Shown: in pieces, positions 13,080 through 19,976 of the stretch
How the letters are laid out: each line of letters opens with the position of its first letter
How positions within the stretch are numbered: position 1 is the stretch's first letter
IMG/VR virus record: IMGVR_UViG_3300008448_000186
Coordinates: 1 to 43,531 of that record
Length of the DNA stretch: 43,531 nucleotides
Reading direction: 5' to 3' (one strand)
Source: a virus
Translations under genes and position numbers: made by a program
Notes under the pieces: model-generated
The model's input: the letters and a program-made list of their open reading frames with translations, nothing else
What the model was told of the DNA's origin: nothing
Database searches by the model: none

Positions 13080-14935
13080 GCAAAAATAAGCAGCAGACTT
13101 TACCCGAATTCGCACAACACGTTTACAAGACGGGGTTTGCCAAGGCCGAGGAAGGCAAGTACGACGAAGCCATTGGTATTCTCAACAACGTCCACGTCGC
13201 GCTACCCATAATGACGGCGGTACAGTTGCAGATGGGCCGGTGTCACTGGGAGATGCATCGTTGGGAGGCCGCACGACAACACTTTGACATTGCGGCGCGG
13301 CTTGAGCCTCATAACGACGATGCGGGGTGGACGGTGGGTCTGCTTGCTCTTCAGATGGGCGACTTTCTGAATGGGTGGAAGGGCTACGAGCGGCGATGGG
13401 GGAGCAAGGCGTTCAAGTCTCCCAAACTACACACTAAGCACCCGCAGTGGGAAAGATATAAAAATCTGAAGAAGCCTTTGGTCTGGTGCGAGCAAGGCAT
13501 CGGTGATCAGATTCTGTACGGGTCGCTCATTGAAGCGTTGGCAAGGGAAGTGGAACACGTGACGGTCATGATCGACCTGCGTGTGGCGAATCTCTTTCAG
13601 CGTGGGTGCAAAGCCAAGAACGTCACGTTTGTATCTCACAACTCGCGGATCAAAATGAGTGAGCATGATTCGCACATTCCCATAGCGTCATTGGGCAAGT
13701 ACTTTATCCGTGAGGTCAAAGACATTGTGCCGAACGTAGCATCTGGCTACATCAAGGCCGACCCCGAGCGGGTGAAGATGTTGCGTGATGAGTATGGACT
13801 GCGCGAGGGTGAGTTCGTAGTTGGGCTGACATGGCGAAGCACGGCTCCGGTGATTGGGCAGCACAAGTCCATTCCGCTTGAAGCCCTGCGTCCGATCCTC
13901 GACACCCCCGGCGTGAAGTTCTTGAACCTGCAATACGGTGACGCGCAGGAAGAGGGGCGTGACTTCCACCCAAGCATCATCACCACACATATTGATACGT
14001 TCTTGGATTTGGAGAACGTGGCTGCGCTCATGGAGATTTGCAACGTCATCATCTCGCCCTCATGCGCCAACGTGCATCTGGCGGGGGCTATGGGCAAGGA
14101 CGTGCTGCTCCTCGATGCCAACAAACTTTGGTATTGGAATAACCGCGAGGGCAATCAGAGCCTTTGGTATTCCGGTGTCAAGATCTTCCAACGTGAGAAC
14201 ATGAACGCGCCGTGGGATTTGCAGTTGGGACAGGTCAAGGAAGAACTGGAGATTATGTTGGGGCAGCGGCAGCGAGACTGTCAGACCTTTGTGTTCTTCC
14301 ACGTGGGGCAGGATATTTCTTACCCACAACGTGTGGTGAAGTCCATCTTGCGGCACAACCCCGACGCTAAAATCATCATGTGTACGGATCACTCCACGCC
14401 AGATGTGATGGGGATCACGCAGCGGTTTGAGATTGAAGTAGACCCGAAAGAGTTTCTGTATGCACGGATCAGAGCATACGCACAGTTGAAGTTGGACGGC
14501 CCTGCGTTGTTCATCGACAACGACATGCTTGTACAGGGCAAGATCGACGTTGAGAGCATGTTGAGCGGCACCGAGGTGGCGTTTTGCCGAAGGACGTTCA
14601 ACCGTGATGATGGGTTCAACATCAATATGCGCGGTCTAGTATTTGAAGAGCATGATGGTAAGACGATGGATCAGGTGTATCCGTACGTTGCCTGTGCCGT
14701 GGCAGTCCGAGACGTGAAGATTTGGCAGGATATCTTGAAGATATACGACTCACTGCATCCGAAGTACCGTGGGTGGTACGGCGATCAGGAAGCAATGCGC
14801 ATCTATGCAGAGAAGTATGGCGTTGCAGAGTTTGATGAATCCATCTACGGGTGTCTGCCCGAGCACAAGACGGATGCTGCCAAGATCCTGCACTTCAAGG
14901 GGCCGAGTCGGAAACAACTGTTTGAGAGGATGTGA
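13076..14935 (+). CDS. TPR / GT-B (GT9/GT41-like) / GT-A fusion glycosyltransferase
   Basis: This 619-residue protein starts at GTG 13076 with GGGGAGGGAG upstream; an in-frame start at 12983 would overlap the microprotein and lacks a ribosome site. Three parts are visible. TPR-like helical repeats span about residues 10-105. A GT-B domain from about 130 to 385 has WCEQGIGDQILYGSL, VGLTWRST and SPSCANVHLAGAMGKDVLLL, as in heptosyltransferase/OGT-like enzymes. The C-terminal GT-A-like domain has a DxD-type motif FIDNDMLV and a conserved end (AKILHFKGP). It could add one or two sugars to LPS, capsule, a virion protein or modified DNA. A TGATG overlap links it to the next gene. Confidence 0.82.
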   Translation: MSKNKQQTLPEFAQHVYKTGFAKAEEGKYDEAIGILNNVHVALPIMTAVQLQMGRCHWEMHRWEAARQHFDIAARLEPHNDDAGWTVGLLALQMGDFLNGWKGYERRWGSKAFKSPKLHTKHPQWERYKNLKKPLVWCEQGIGDQILYGSLIEALAREVEHVTVMIDLRVANLFQRGCKAKNVTFVSHNSRIKMSEHDSHIPIASLGKYFIREVKDIVPNVASGYIKADPERVKMLRDEYGLREGEFVVGLTWRSTAPVIGQHKSIPLEALRPILDTPGVKFLNLQYGDAQEEGRDFHPSIITTHIDTFLDLENVAALMEICNVIISPSCANVHLAGAMGKDVLLLDANKLWYWNNREGNQSLWYSGVKIFQRENMNAPWDLQLGQVKEELEIMLGQRQRDCQTFVFFHVGQDISYPQRVVKSILRHNPDAKIIMCTDHSTPDVMGITQRFEIEVDPKEFLYARIRAYAQLKLDGPALFIDNDMLVQGKIDVESMLSGTEVAFCRRTFNRDDGFNINMRGLVFEEHDGKTMDQVYPYVACAVAVRDVKIWQDILKIYDSLHPKYRGWYGDQEAMRIYAEKYGVAEFDESIYGCLPEHKTDAAKILHFKGPSRKQLFERM

Positions 14936-15612
14936 TGAAAATCTTTATCGGTTGGGATAGCCGCGAGGACATCGCGTATCAAGTCTGCAAAAGATCTCTG
15001 GAGAAGCATACGTCTGTGCCGTTGGAGATTACTCCGATCAAGCAGCAGGAGATGCGCGACCGTAACTTGTACTGGCGTGAGCATGACCCGCTCTCGTCTA
15101 CGGAGTTCTCTTTCACCCGCTTCTTGGTTCCATACCTTGCAGGATACAAAGGTTGGGCGGTGTTCATGGACTGTGACTTCATGTGGCGAGGTGACATCGC
15201 TGCGCTTGAGGACTACATGAACCCGTACTACGGCGTGGTTGTGGTCAAGCATGACTACAAACCGAAGGAGTCCACCAAGATGGACGGCAAAGTGCAGCAT
15301 CAGTACCCACGCAAGAACTGGAGCAGCATGATCCTGTGGAATTGTGAGCACCTGCATATCAAGGCGTTGACCCCCGAGGTCGTGAACCGCGAATCAGGCA
15401 TGTATCTGCATCAACTCAGATTCCTGTGGGACGCATGTATCGGGGATCTGCCCATCGCCTATAACTACTTGGAGGGATGGCATACAAAGGACGACTGCCC
15501 AAACCCGCAAGCCGTCCACTTCACCCGAGGTGGGCCATGGTTCAAGGATTGGGTAGACGTTGAGTACGGTAAAGAATGGATGAACGTAGCCAAAGAGGTG
15601 GTACATGAGTGA
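14935..15612 (+). CDS. GT-A (GT8-like) glycosyltransferase
   Basis: The product has 225 residues from the ATG at 14935 (TGATG overlap; a GTG one codon earlier is possible). KIFIGWDSREDIAYQVCKRS at the N-terminus and the DxD motif FMDCDFMW (about residues 78-85) are typical of a nucleotide-sugar transferase, with a C-terminal AVHFTRGGPW. It resembles the GT-A part of the preceding protein in its Asp-box and histidine-ending layout. It overlaps the next gene by 8 bp. Confidence 0.82.
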   Translation: MKIFIGWDSREDIAYQVCKRSLEKHTSVPLEITPIKQQEMRDRNLYWREHDPLSSTEFSFTRFLVPYLAGYKGWAVFMDCDFMWRGDIAALEDYMNPYYGVVVVKHDYKPKESTKMDGKVQHQYPRKNWSSMILWNCEHLHIKALTPEVVNRESGMYLHQLRFLWDACIGDLPIAYNYLEGWHTKDDCPNPQAVHFTRGGPWFKDWVDVEYGKEWMNVAKEVVHE

Positions 15613-15880
15613 GATCAACAAAGAAATTCTGGAAGACGATGAGGCGTATCTCATCGTGCCGCAGGAACACGCCAAGGTAATCGCTACACCCGAAACACCG
15701 TGGGCCAAGATTGATGACGAGGGGCAACTGGAACTGCTGCGATGGGACATCGTGGAGATGTACGCCATGGAATACGACTCGCTAGGACGCAACGGCAAAA
15801 CCAAGTCGCAGACACACGTTATCTGTAAGTTGTTGGTGTTGGTGCGCGACCAAGTGAGGAAAGAGTATGCCAGTCGATAA
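15605..15880 (+). CDS. Small acidic hypothetical protein
   Basis: This 91-residue protein begins inside the glycosyltransferase end and overlaps the next gene by 14 bp. It is acidic at the N-terminus (NKEILEDDEAYLIVPQEHA), with a helical C-terminus ending in basic residues. I recognise no family. Its position hints at a link with the sugar cassette, or simply at a compact operon. Confidence 0.6.
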   Translation: MSEINKEILEDDEAYLIVPQEHAKVIATPETPWAKIDDEGQLELLRWDIVEMYAMEYDSLGRNGKTKSQTHVICKLLVLVRDQVRKEYASR

Positions 15881-16076
15881 CGAATCCGAGCCGGGGGCAT
15901 GGGAGCGCGAGATCGAGCGCATGCCTTGGAAGTTTCAGCAGGAGCAGAAAGTAGGTTGGGCGTTGTCCCAGATGCGGCTGCGTGGGATGTTCAAGGAAGC
16001 CGAGATCCTGACTCAAGAGATTGTTACGTTAAAAACTGAACTAGAAAGCCTACGTAAGCCTAAGATTGGCCCATGA
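15867..16076 (+). CDS. Small coiled-coil hypothetical protein
   Basis: This 69-residue helical protein ends in a coiled-coil-like segment EAEILTQEIVTLKTELESLR. It starts within the previous gene, with a ribosome site-like GAGGAAAGAGT. No family was recognised. The similar 74-residue protein at 16910 also ends in a short E/L/K coiled coil. Confidence 0.6.
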   Translation: MPVDNESEPGAWEREIERMPWKFQQEQKVGWALSQMRLRGMFKEAEILTQEIVTLKTELESLRKPKIGP

Positions 16077-16084
16077 TTGAAACA

Positions 16085-16113
16085 ATAACACCGCCTTTTT
16101 GGTTTCTTATAAT
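16085..16113 (+). promoter_or_regulatory. Possible promoter with perfect -10, almost abutting the GNAT start
   Basis: ATAACA (16085-16090, 4 of 6) and a perfect TATAAT (16108-16113) are separated by 17 bp. The predicted start near 16120 leaves at most two bases before the ATG at 16122, which has no Shine-Dalgarno. This would give an essentially leaderless message. Confidence 0.5.
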
Positions 16114-16121
16114 CCCCGATC

Positions 16122-16547
16122 ATGGGGGTTACGTACCAGCAAATAGATCTGGAGGAGCGGGGCGTCAAGCGACGTTTGACCCTGCTTCAGAAGGCTTGCT
16201 TGCCGAACGACAAACTCTACTTCCCGCAAGACGGCGTGTGGTGGATGGCGTATCATCGAACGACACCTGTGGGCTTCGGGTGCGTCAGTCCGTCCAAGCA
16301 GTTGGCAGACGGGGTGTACCTAGGCAGGTGTGGGGTTCTTCCTGCGTATCGGGGTCGCGGGATACAACGTCAGATGATTCGTCTGCGCGTGGCTTGGGCA
16401 AGGCGGCACGGCTACAAGTGGGCCGTATCGGACACGACAGACAACATCCCAAGCGCCAACAATCTGATCTCGTGTGGCTTCAGACTTTATGTTCCCGAGG
16501 TGCAGTACTCGTTTGCCCGAGCATTGTACTGGAGGAAGAAGTTGTAG
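16122..16547 (+). CDS. GNAT-family N-acetyltransferase
   Basis: The product has 141 residues. The acetyl-CoA loop GVLPAYRGRGIQRQM (residues 71-85) is a textbook GNAT motif A, preceded by a beta strand WWMAYHRTTPVGFGCV and followed by SDTTDNIPSANNLISCGF, typical of motif B. The substrate is unknown; next to a sugar cassette, an amino-sugar or a virion or host protein is possible. The start is uncertain because no ribosome site precedes the ATG. A longer overlapping frame in another phase (16073-16888) is a shadow. Confidence 0.85.
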   Translation: MGVTYQQIDLEERGVKRRLTLLQKACLPNDKLYFPQDGVWWMAYHRTTPVGFGCVSPSKQLADGVYLGRCGVLPAYRGRGIQRQMIRLRVAWARRHGYKWAVSDTTDNIPSANNLISCGFRLYVPEVQYSFARALYWRKKL

Positions 16548-16934
16548 GTGCCGATCAAAGACCCAGTACTACGCCGCGAGATGCAAAAGATCTATTCGCA
16601 GCGTTGGTATCAACGGAACCAAAAACAACAAGTTGCCAAGAATCTAAAACGCAAAGACAGCGTTCGGAAACTGTGGAACGAATACAAGGCTGCTCAGAAA
16701 TGCAGTCATTGCGGGTTTCAGCACCCCGCCGTCATCGACTTCCATCACATCATCAAAGAAGGCAAGAAATCAGTCAACAAACTTGCCACTCAGAGAAACA
16801 ACTTAAAAGCGGCAATCCGCGAAGCCGAAGAGAAGTGCATCCCCCTTTGCTCGAACTGCCACCGCATACTGCACTGGCAAGAACATAAACAACGTAGGAA
16901 AAAACGAAAGTGGAAATCGAAGATGACATCCTAG
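16548..16934 (+). CDS. HNH endonuclease-like zinc protein
   Basis: This 128-residue, very basic protein starts at GTG directly after the GNAT stop, with GGAGGAAGAAG upstream. Zinc ligands are Cys52-Cys55 (CSHC) and Cys101-Cys104 (CSNCHRILHW), and the catalytic-like core is VIDFHH (64-67). This is the standard arrangement of small phage HNH nucleases, which may be free-standing homing nucleases or packaging-related nicking enzymes. The C-terminus is a Lys/Arg tail overlapping the next gene by 25 bp. Confidence 0.78.
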   Translation: MPIKDPVLRREMQKIYSQRWYQRNQKQQVAKNLKRKDSVRKLWNEYKAAQKCSHCGFQHPAVIDFHHIIKEGKKSVNKLATQRNNLKAAIREAEEKCIPLCSNCHRILHWQEHKQRRKKRKWKSKMTS

Positions 16935-17134
16935 ACTTGATCCGTGAATTGCCGCATGAGATAAACGACGCTTCTACCACTACGGAGATGAAGTTTTTAA
17001 CAGTAGGTGGAGTGTTGTGGGCGTGCCACGATGAGATCAAATACTTACGAGCAGAACTGGAGAAACTGAAAAATGGCAATCGTAAAAAAAGTCCGTACGT
17101 GCGCCGAGTGCAAAAGAACATTCGCCAACCCTGA
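16910..17134 (+). CDS. Small hypothetical protein
   Basis: This 74-residue protein starts at GTG 16910, within the end of the HNH gene. The N-terminal half is acidic (MEIEDDILDLIRELPHEI), the middle is hydrophobic (FLTVGGVLWACHDEI), and a short coiled-coil-like segment and a basic tail follow. It overlaps the next small zinc-finger gene by 62 bp, so one of the two ends may be shorter in reality. No family was recognised. Confidence 0.5.
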   Translation: MEIEDDILDLIRELPHEINDASTTTEMKFLTVGGVLWACHDEIKYLRAELEKLKNGNRKKSPYVRRVQKNIRQP

Positions 17135-17252
17135 GTCGTTCAGGTCGCACAAGTACAAATTCGGTGACTGCAGGAGCGTGGAATCGTTGCTTGTTGCAGG
17201 GTACACCGAGACCCCTTCAGGTTGGAAGCACAAGAAGACGGCGAAGAAATGA
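17073..17252 (+). CDS. 59-residue C2HC zinc-finger-like microprotein
   Basis: The gene starts at ATG 17073, with GGAG about 10 nt upstream, and stops in an ATGA overlap with the DNA polymerase start. Ligands Cys10-x2-Cys13, His26 and Cys33 form a C2HC-type finger (TCAECKRTFANPESFRSHK). The rest is basic, ending KHKKTAKK. The overlap with polA suggests coupled translation and perhaps a replication-associated DNA-binding role, which is inference. Confidence 0.65.
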   Translation: MAIVKKVRTCAECKRTFANPESFRSHKYKFGDCRSVESLLVAGYTETPSGWKHKKTAKK

Positions 17253-19063
17253 AGTTACTTACAGTAGACTTTGAGACGTACTATGACAAGGCGTTCTCGT
17301 TGTCGAAATTAACCACGGAGGAATACATCCGTGACGACCGCTTTGAGGTTATAGGCGTAGCGGTTCAAGTGGATGATGATCCTCCCGAGTGGTTCAGTGG
17401 CACACAGAAAGAAACAGCTGCGTGGTTGAATCAATTTGATTGGGGCAACTCATTTGTGCTCGCGCACAACACGCAGTTTGACGGGCCTATCTTGTCTTGG
17501 CTCTTCGGCATCAAACCGAAAGGATGGCTAGATACGCTCTGCATGGCGCGAGCGATACACGGGGTGGAAGCAGGGGGGAGCCTCAAGGCTCTAGCCGAGC
17601 GGTATAAGTTGGGAGCAAAAGGCGATGAAGTCATTAACGCGCTTGGTAAACGCCGTGTGGATTTTTCTGGAGAAGATCTTGATCGGTATGGTGCTTATTG
17701 CCGCAATGATGTTCGTCTTACTTATGATTTATTTACCAAGTTGGTTAACGGATTCCCTCAGAAAGAACTGAAGGTCATCGACCTGACCCTACGCATGTTT
17801 GTCGAGCCGGTGCTTGAACTGAACCTGCCGTTATTGGAAGCCCACCTTGAAACAGTAAAGGAGAAAAAGGCCAAACTTCTTGCAGCGGCTGAAGCCGACC
17901 GTGACTCGTTGATGAGCAACGACAAGTTCGCAGATTTGCTAACTAGGCTTGGGGTAGACCCACCGAAGAAGATAAGCCCACGCACACAGAAAGAAACATG
18001 GGCGTTTGCCAAGACAGACGAGGAGTTCAAGGAACTACTGACCCATCCTGACCCGCGAGTCCAAACCCTCGTCGGTGCTAGGCTTGGCACTAAGACCACC
18101 TTGGAGGAGACCCGCACTCAGAGGTTTATGGATATCGCTTTGCGGGGCAACCTGCCGGTACCGATTAGATACTACGCCGCTCACACCGGCAGATGGGGCG
18201 GGGACGACAAGATCAACCTTCAGAACCTGCCGCGAGAAAGCAAACTGAAGCATGCGATTGTGGCCCCCGAGGGGTATGTCATGATCGACTGCGACTCCTC
18301 GCAGATTGAAGCCCGTACCGTGGCGTGGATTGCAGGGCAGCAGGACTTGGTTAATGCGTTCGACAAGGGTGAGGACGTATACAAGATCATGGCGTCGGCT
18401 ATTTACAACGTGCCGATTGACGAAGTAAACAAGACCCAAAGATTTGTCGGAAAAACGACCATCCTTGGTGCCGGGTACGGCATGGGGGCCATCAAGTTCC
18501 AGACGCAGTTGAAGGCGTTTAACGTAGATGTTGATCTCGATGAGTGCCAGAAGATCATTACCGTCTATCGTGAGACCTACCCGAACATCCCCGCACTTTG
18601 GCGGCAAGGGCAACGCTGCTTGGAAGCCATCCTGATCAAGAAGGCTTGCGAGTTTGGTGTGGTCGATGCGGTGCAGTTTGACCCACGCGAGAGCGGCTTT
18701 TTGCTACCGAGCGGGTTGTGGCAGCGGTATGAAGGGCTGCGCAAAGTAGATGACGGTGATAAGACCCAGTACGAGTACGTCACTCGCAAAGGCGCGGTTA
18801 AGATCTATGGTGGGAAGGTAGTTGAAAATCTTTGTCAGGCCGTGGCAAGATGCGTGATCGCTGAGCAAATGTTGAAGATTTCTAAACGCTACCGGGTTGT
18901 GTTGACCGTGCATGACGCTATTGCTTGTATCGCACCAGAAGCCGAGGCTGAAGAAGCGCAACGGTATGTTGAGGAGTGCATGAGGTGGCGTCCTGCGTGG
19001 GCTTCCGCACTGCCGTTGAACTGCGAGTCAGGTATGGGCAAGAGTTACGGTGACTGTCAATGA
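17249..19063 (+). CDS. polA: Family A DNA polymerase with 3'-5' exonuclease, Leu762 type
   Basis: This 604-residue replicative polymerase starts at the ATG at 17249 in the ATGA overlap. Exonuclease motifs: DFET (Asp7, Glu9), AHNTQFDG (Asn74, Asp78) and YCRND (Tyr150, Asp154). Polymerase motif A is DSSQIEAR (Asp349-Arg356), motif B runs from Arg398 and Lys402 to Tyr410-Gly411, and motif C is VHD (554-556). There is no 5' nuclease domain. At the place equivalent to E. coli Pol I Phe762 (Arg+8) this enzyme has Leu406. Leu-type viral PolA proteins have been linked to slower or temperate replication styles. Stop and next start overlap by ATGA. Confidence 0.95.
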   Translation: MKLLTVDFETYYDKAFSLSKLTTEEYIRDDRFEVIGVAVQVDDDPPEWFSGTQKETAAWLNQFDWGNSFVLAHNTQFDGPILSWLFGIKPKGWLDTLCMARAIHGVEAGGSLKALAERYKLGAKGDEVINALGKRRVDFSGEDLDRYGAYCRNDVRLTYDLFTKLVNGFPQKELKVIDLTLRMFVEPVLELNLPLLEAHLETVKEKKAKLLAAAEADRDSLMSNDKFADLLTRLGVDPPKKISPRTQKETWAFAKTDEEFKELLTHPDPRVQTLVGARLGTKTTLEETRTQRFMDIALRGNLPVPIRYYAAHTGRWGGDDKINLQNLPRESKLKHAIVAPEGYVMIDCDSSQIEARTVAWIAGQQDLVNAFDKGEDVYKIMASAIYNVPIDEVNKTQRFVGKTTILGAGYGMGAIKFQTQLKAFNVDVDLDECQKIITVYRETYPNIPALWRQGQRCLEAILIKKACEFGVVDAVQFDPRESGFLLPSGLWQRYEGLRKVDDGDKTQYEYVTRKGAVKIYGGKVVENLCQAVARCVIAEQMLKISKRYRVVLTVHDAIACIAPEAEAEEAQRYVEECMRWRPAWASALPLNCESGMGKSYGDCQ

Positions 19064-19722
19064 CTTCTTACAGTTGGTCTTATTCGTCCTTGGACTTGTT
19101 CCAACAATGCCCTCACAAGTACTACCGGCTGAAAGTCAAGAAGGACATCAAGGAGCCGCTCAGTGACCATCTTGTATACGGGCTAGACGTTCACAAGGCT
19201 GCTGAAAACTACATCAAAGACGGCACTGCGGTGCCGGAAAAATTTGCCTTTCTTGTACCAATCCTAGAGAAGTTGAAGGAGTACGAGGGCGAGAAGTTAT
19301 GCGAGTACCGCATGGGGCTGACCAAGAATCTGGAGCCGTGCGGCTTCTTTGATCGGGGGGTCTGGTGGCGGGGCGTGGCTGACCTGATCATCTTGAACGG
19401 GGACTCCGCGAAGATCGTTGACTACAAGACTGGCAAGTCTGCCAAACATGCCGATACCAAGCAGTTGGAGATCCTGTCGCTGGCGGTGTTCAAACACTTC
19501 CCACAGATTAAGCGCGTCAAGGGTGGGCTGCTGTTTGTGATATCGAATGAGTTCGTGAAAGGGGACTTTGACACAGACCAGAGCCACATCTACTGGCAAC
19601 GATGGCTGACCGGAACGGCGCAGTTGGAGAAAGCGTTTGAAGTGAACGTCTGGAACCCGCGCCCCAACTTCACATGTAGGAAATGGTGTCCTGTTAAGGA
19701 CTGCACACACAACGGGAGATGA
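19060..19722 (+). CDS. Cas4/RecB-like exonuclease with Fe-S cysteines
   Basis: This 220-residue PD-(D/E)XK nuclease has a RecB/Cas4 layout: N-terminal YSSLDLFQQCPHKYY with Cys17, His45 in GLDVHKA, Asp108 in GVADLI, Asp121-Lys123 in VDYKTGK and Gln135 in TKQLEIL. Three C-terminal cysteines (206, 210, 215, in FTCRKWCPVKDC) with Cys17 make a probable 4Fe-4S site, as in Cas4 and AddB. In phages such enzymes process DNA ends for recombination or replication. No cas1 or cas2 is present, so a CRISPR role is not implied. It is co-translated with polA. Confidence 0.88.
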   Translation: MTSYSWSYSSLDLFQQCPHKYYRLKVKKDIKEPLSDHLVYGLDVHKAAENYIKDGTAVPEKFAFLVPILEKLKEYEGEKLCEYRMGLTKNLEPCGFFDRGVWWRGVADLIILNGDSAKIVDYKTGKSAKHADTKQLEILSLAVFKHFPQIKRVKGGLLFVISNEFVKGDFDTDQSHIYWQRWLTGTAQLEKAFEVNVWNPRPNFTCRKWCPVKDCTHNGR

Positions 19723-19724
19723 AC

Positions 19725-19976
19725 ATGGCTAGGAACTACAAGCACGAGTACGAGACGTACCAAGGAAAACCTGAACAGAAAAAGAACCGCGCCAAGCGAA
19801 ACGCAGCACGTGCCGAGATGATGCGGGCTGGCCGCGTACGTAAAGGCGACGGTAAAGATGTTGATCACAAGCAGCCACTGAGCAAAGGCGGCTCCACGAG
19901 TAAGGCCAACCTGCGAGTGACCAGCATTCACGCCAACCGCGCATACAAACGACAAAAGGATCGGAAACCTGCCTAA
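19725..19976 (+). CDS. Small HNH-type endonuclease
   Basis: The product is an 83-residue basic protein. I prefer the ATG at 19725 (7 nt after GGGAG) to the one at 19719, which touches the ribosome site. DVDHKQPLSKGGS followed by ANLRV and SIHANR is the compact HNH core (Asp-His, Asn, His). Proteins of this kind in replication operons may nick DNA or act in packaging. The stop TAA overlaps the next ATG (TAATG). Confidence 0.8.
   Translation: MARNYKHEYETYQGKPEQKKNRAKRNAARAEMMRAGRVRKGDGKDVDHKQPLSKGGSTSKANLRVTSIHANRAYKRQKDRKPA

Noticed and set aside
16073-16888. 271-codon plus-strand frame
   Set aside because: It overlaps the GNAT and HNH genes in another phase, has an Arg/Ser-rich shadow composition and no motif or ribosome site.
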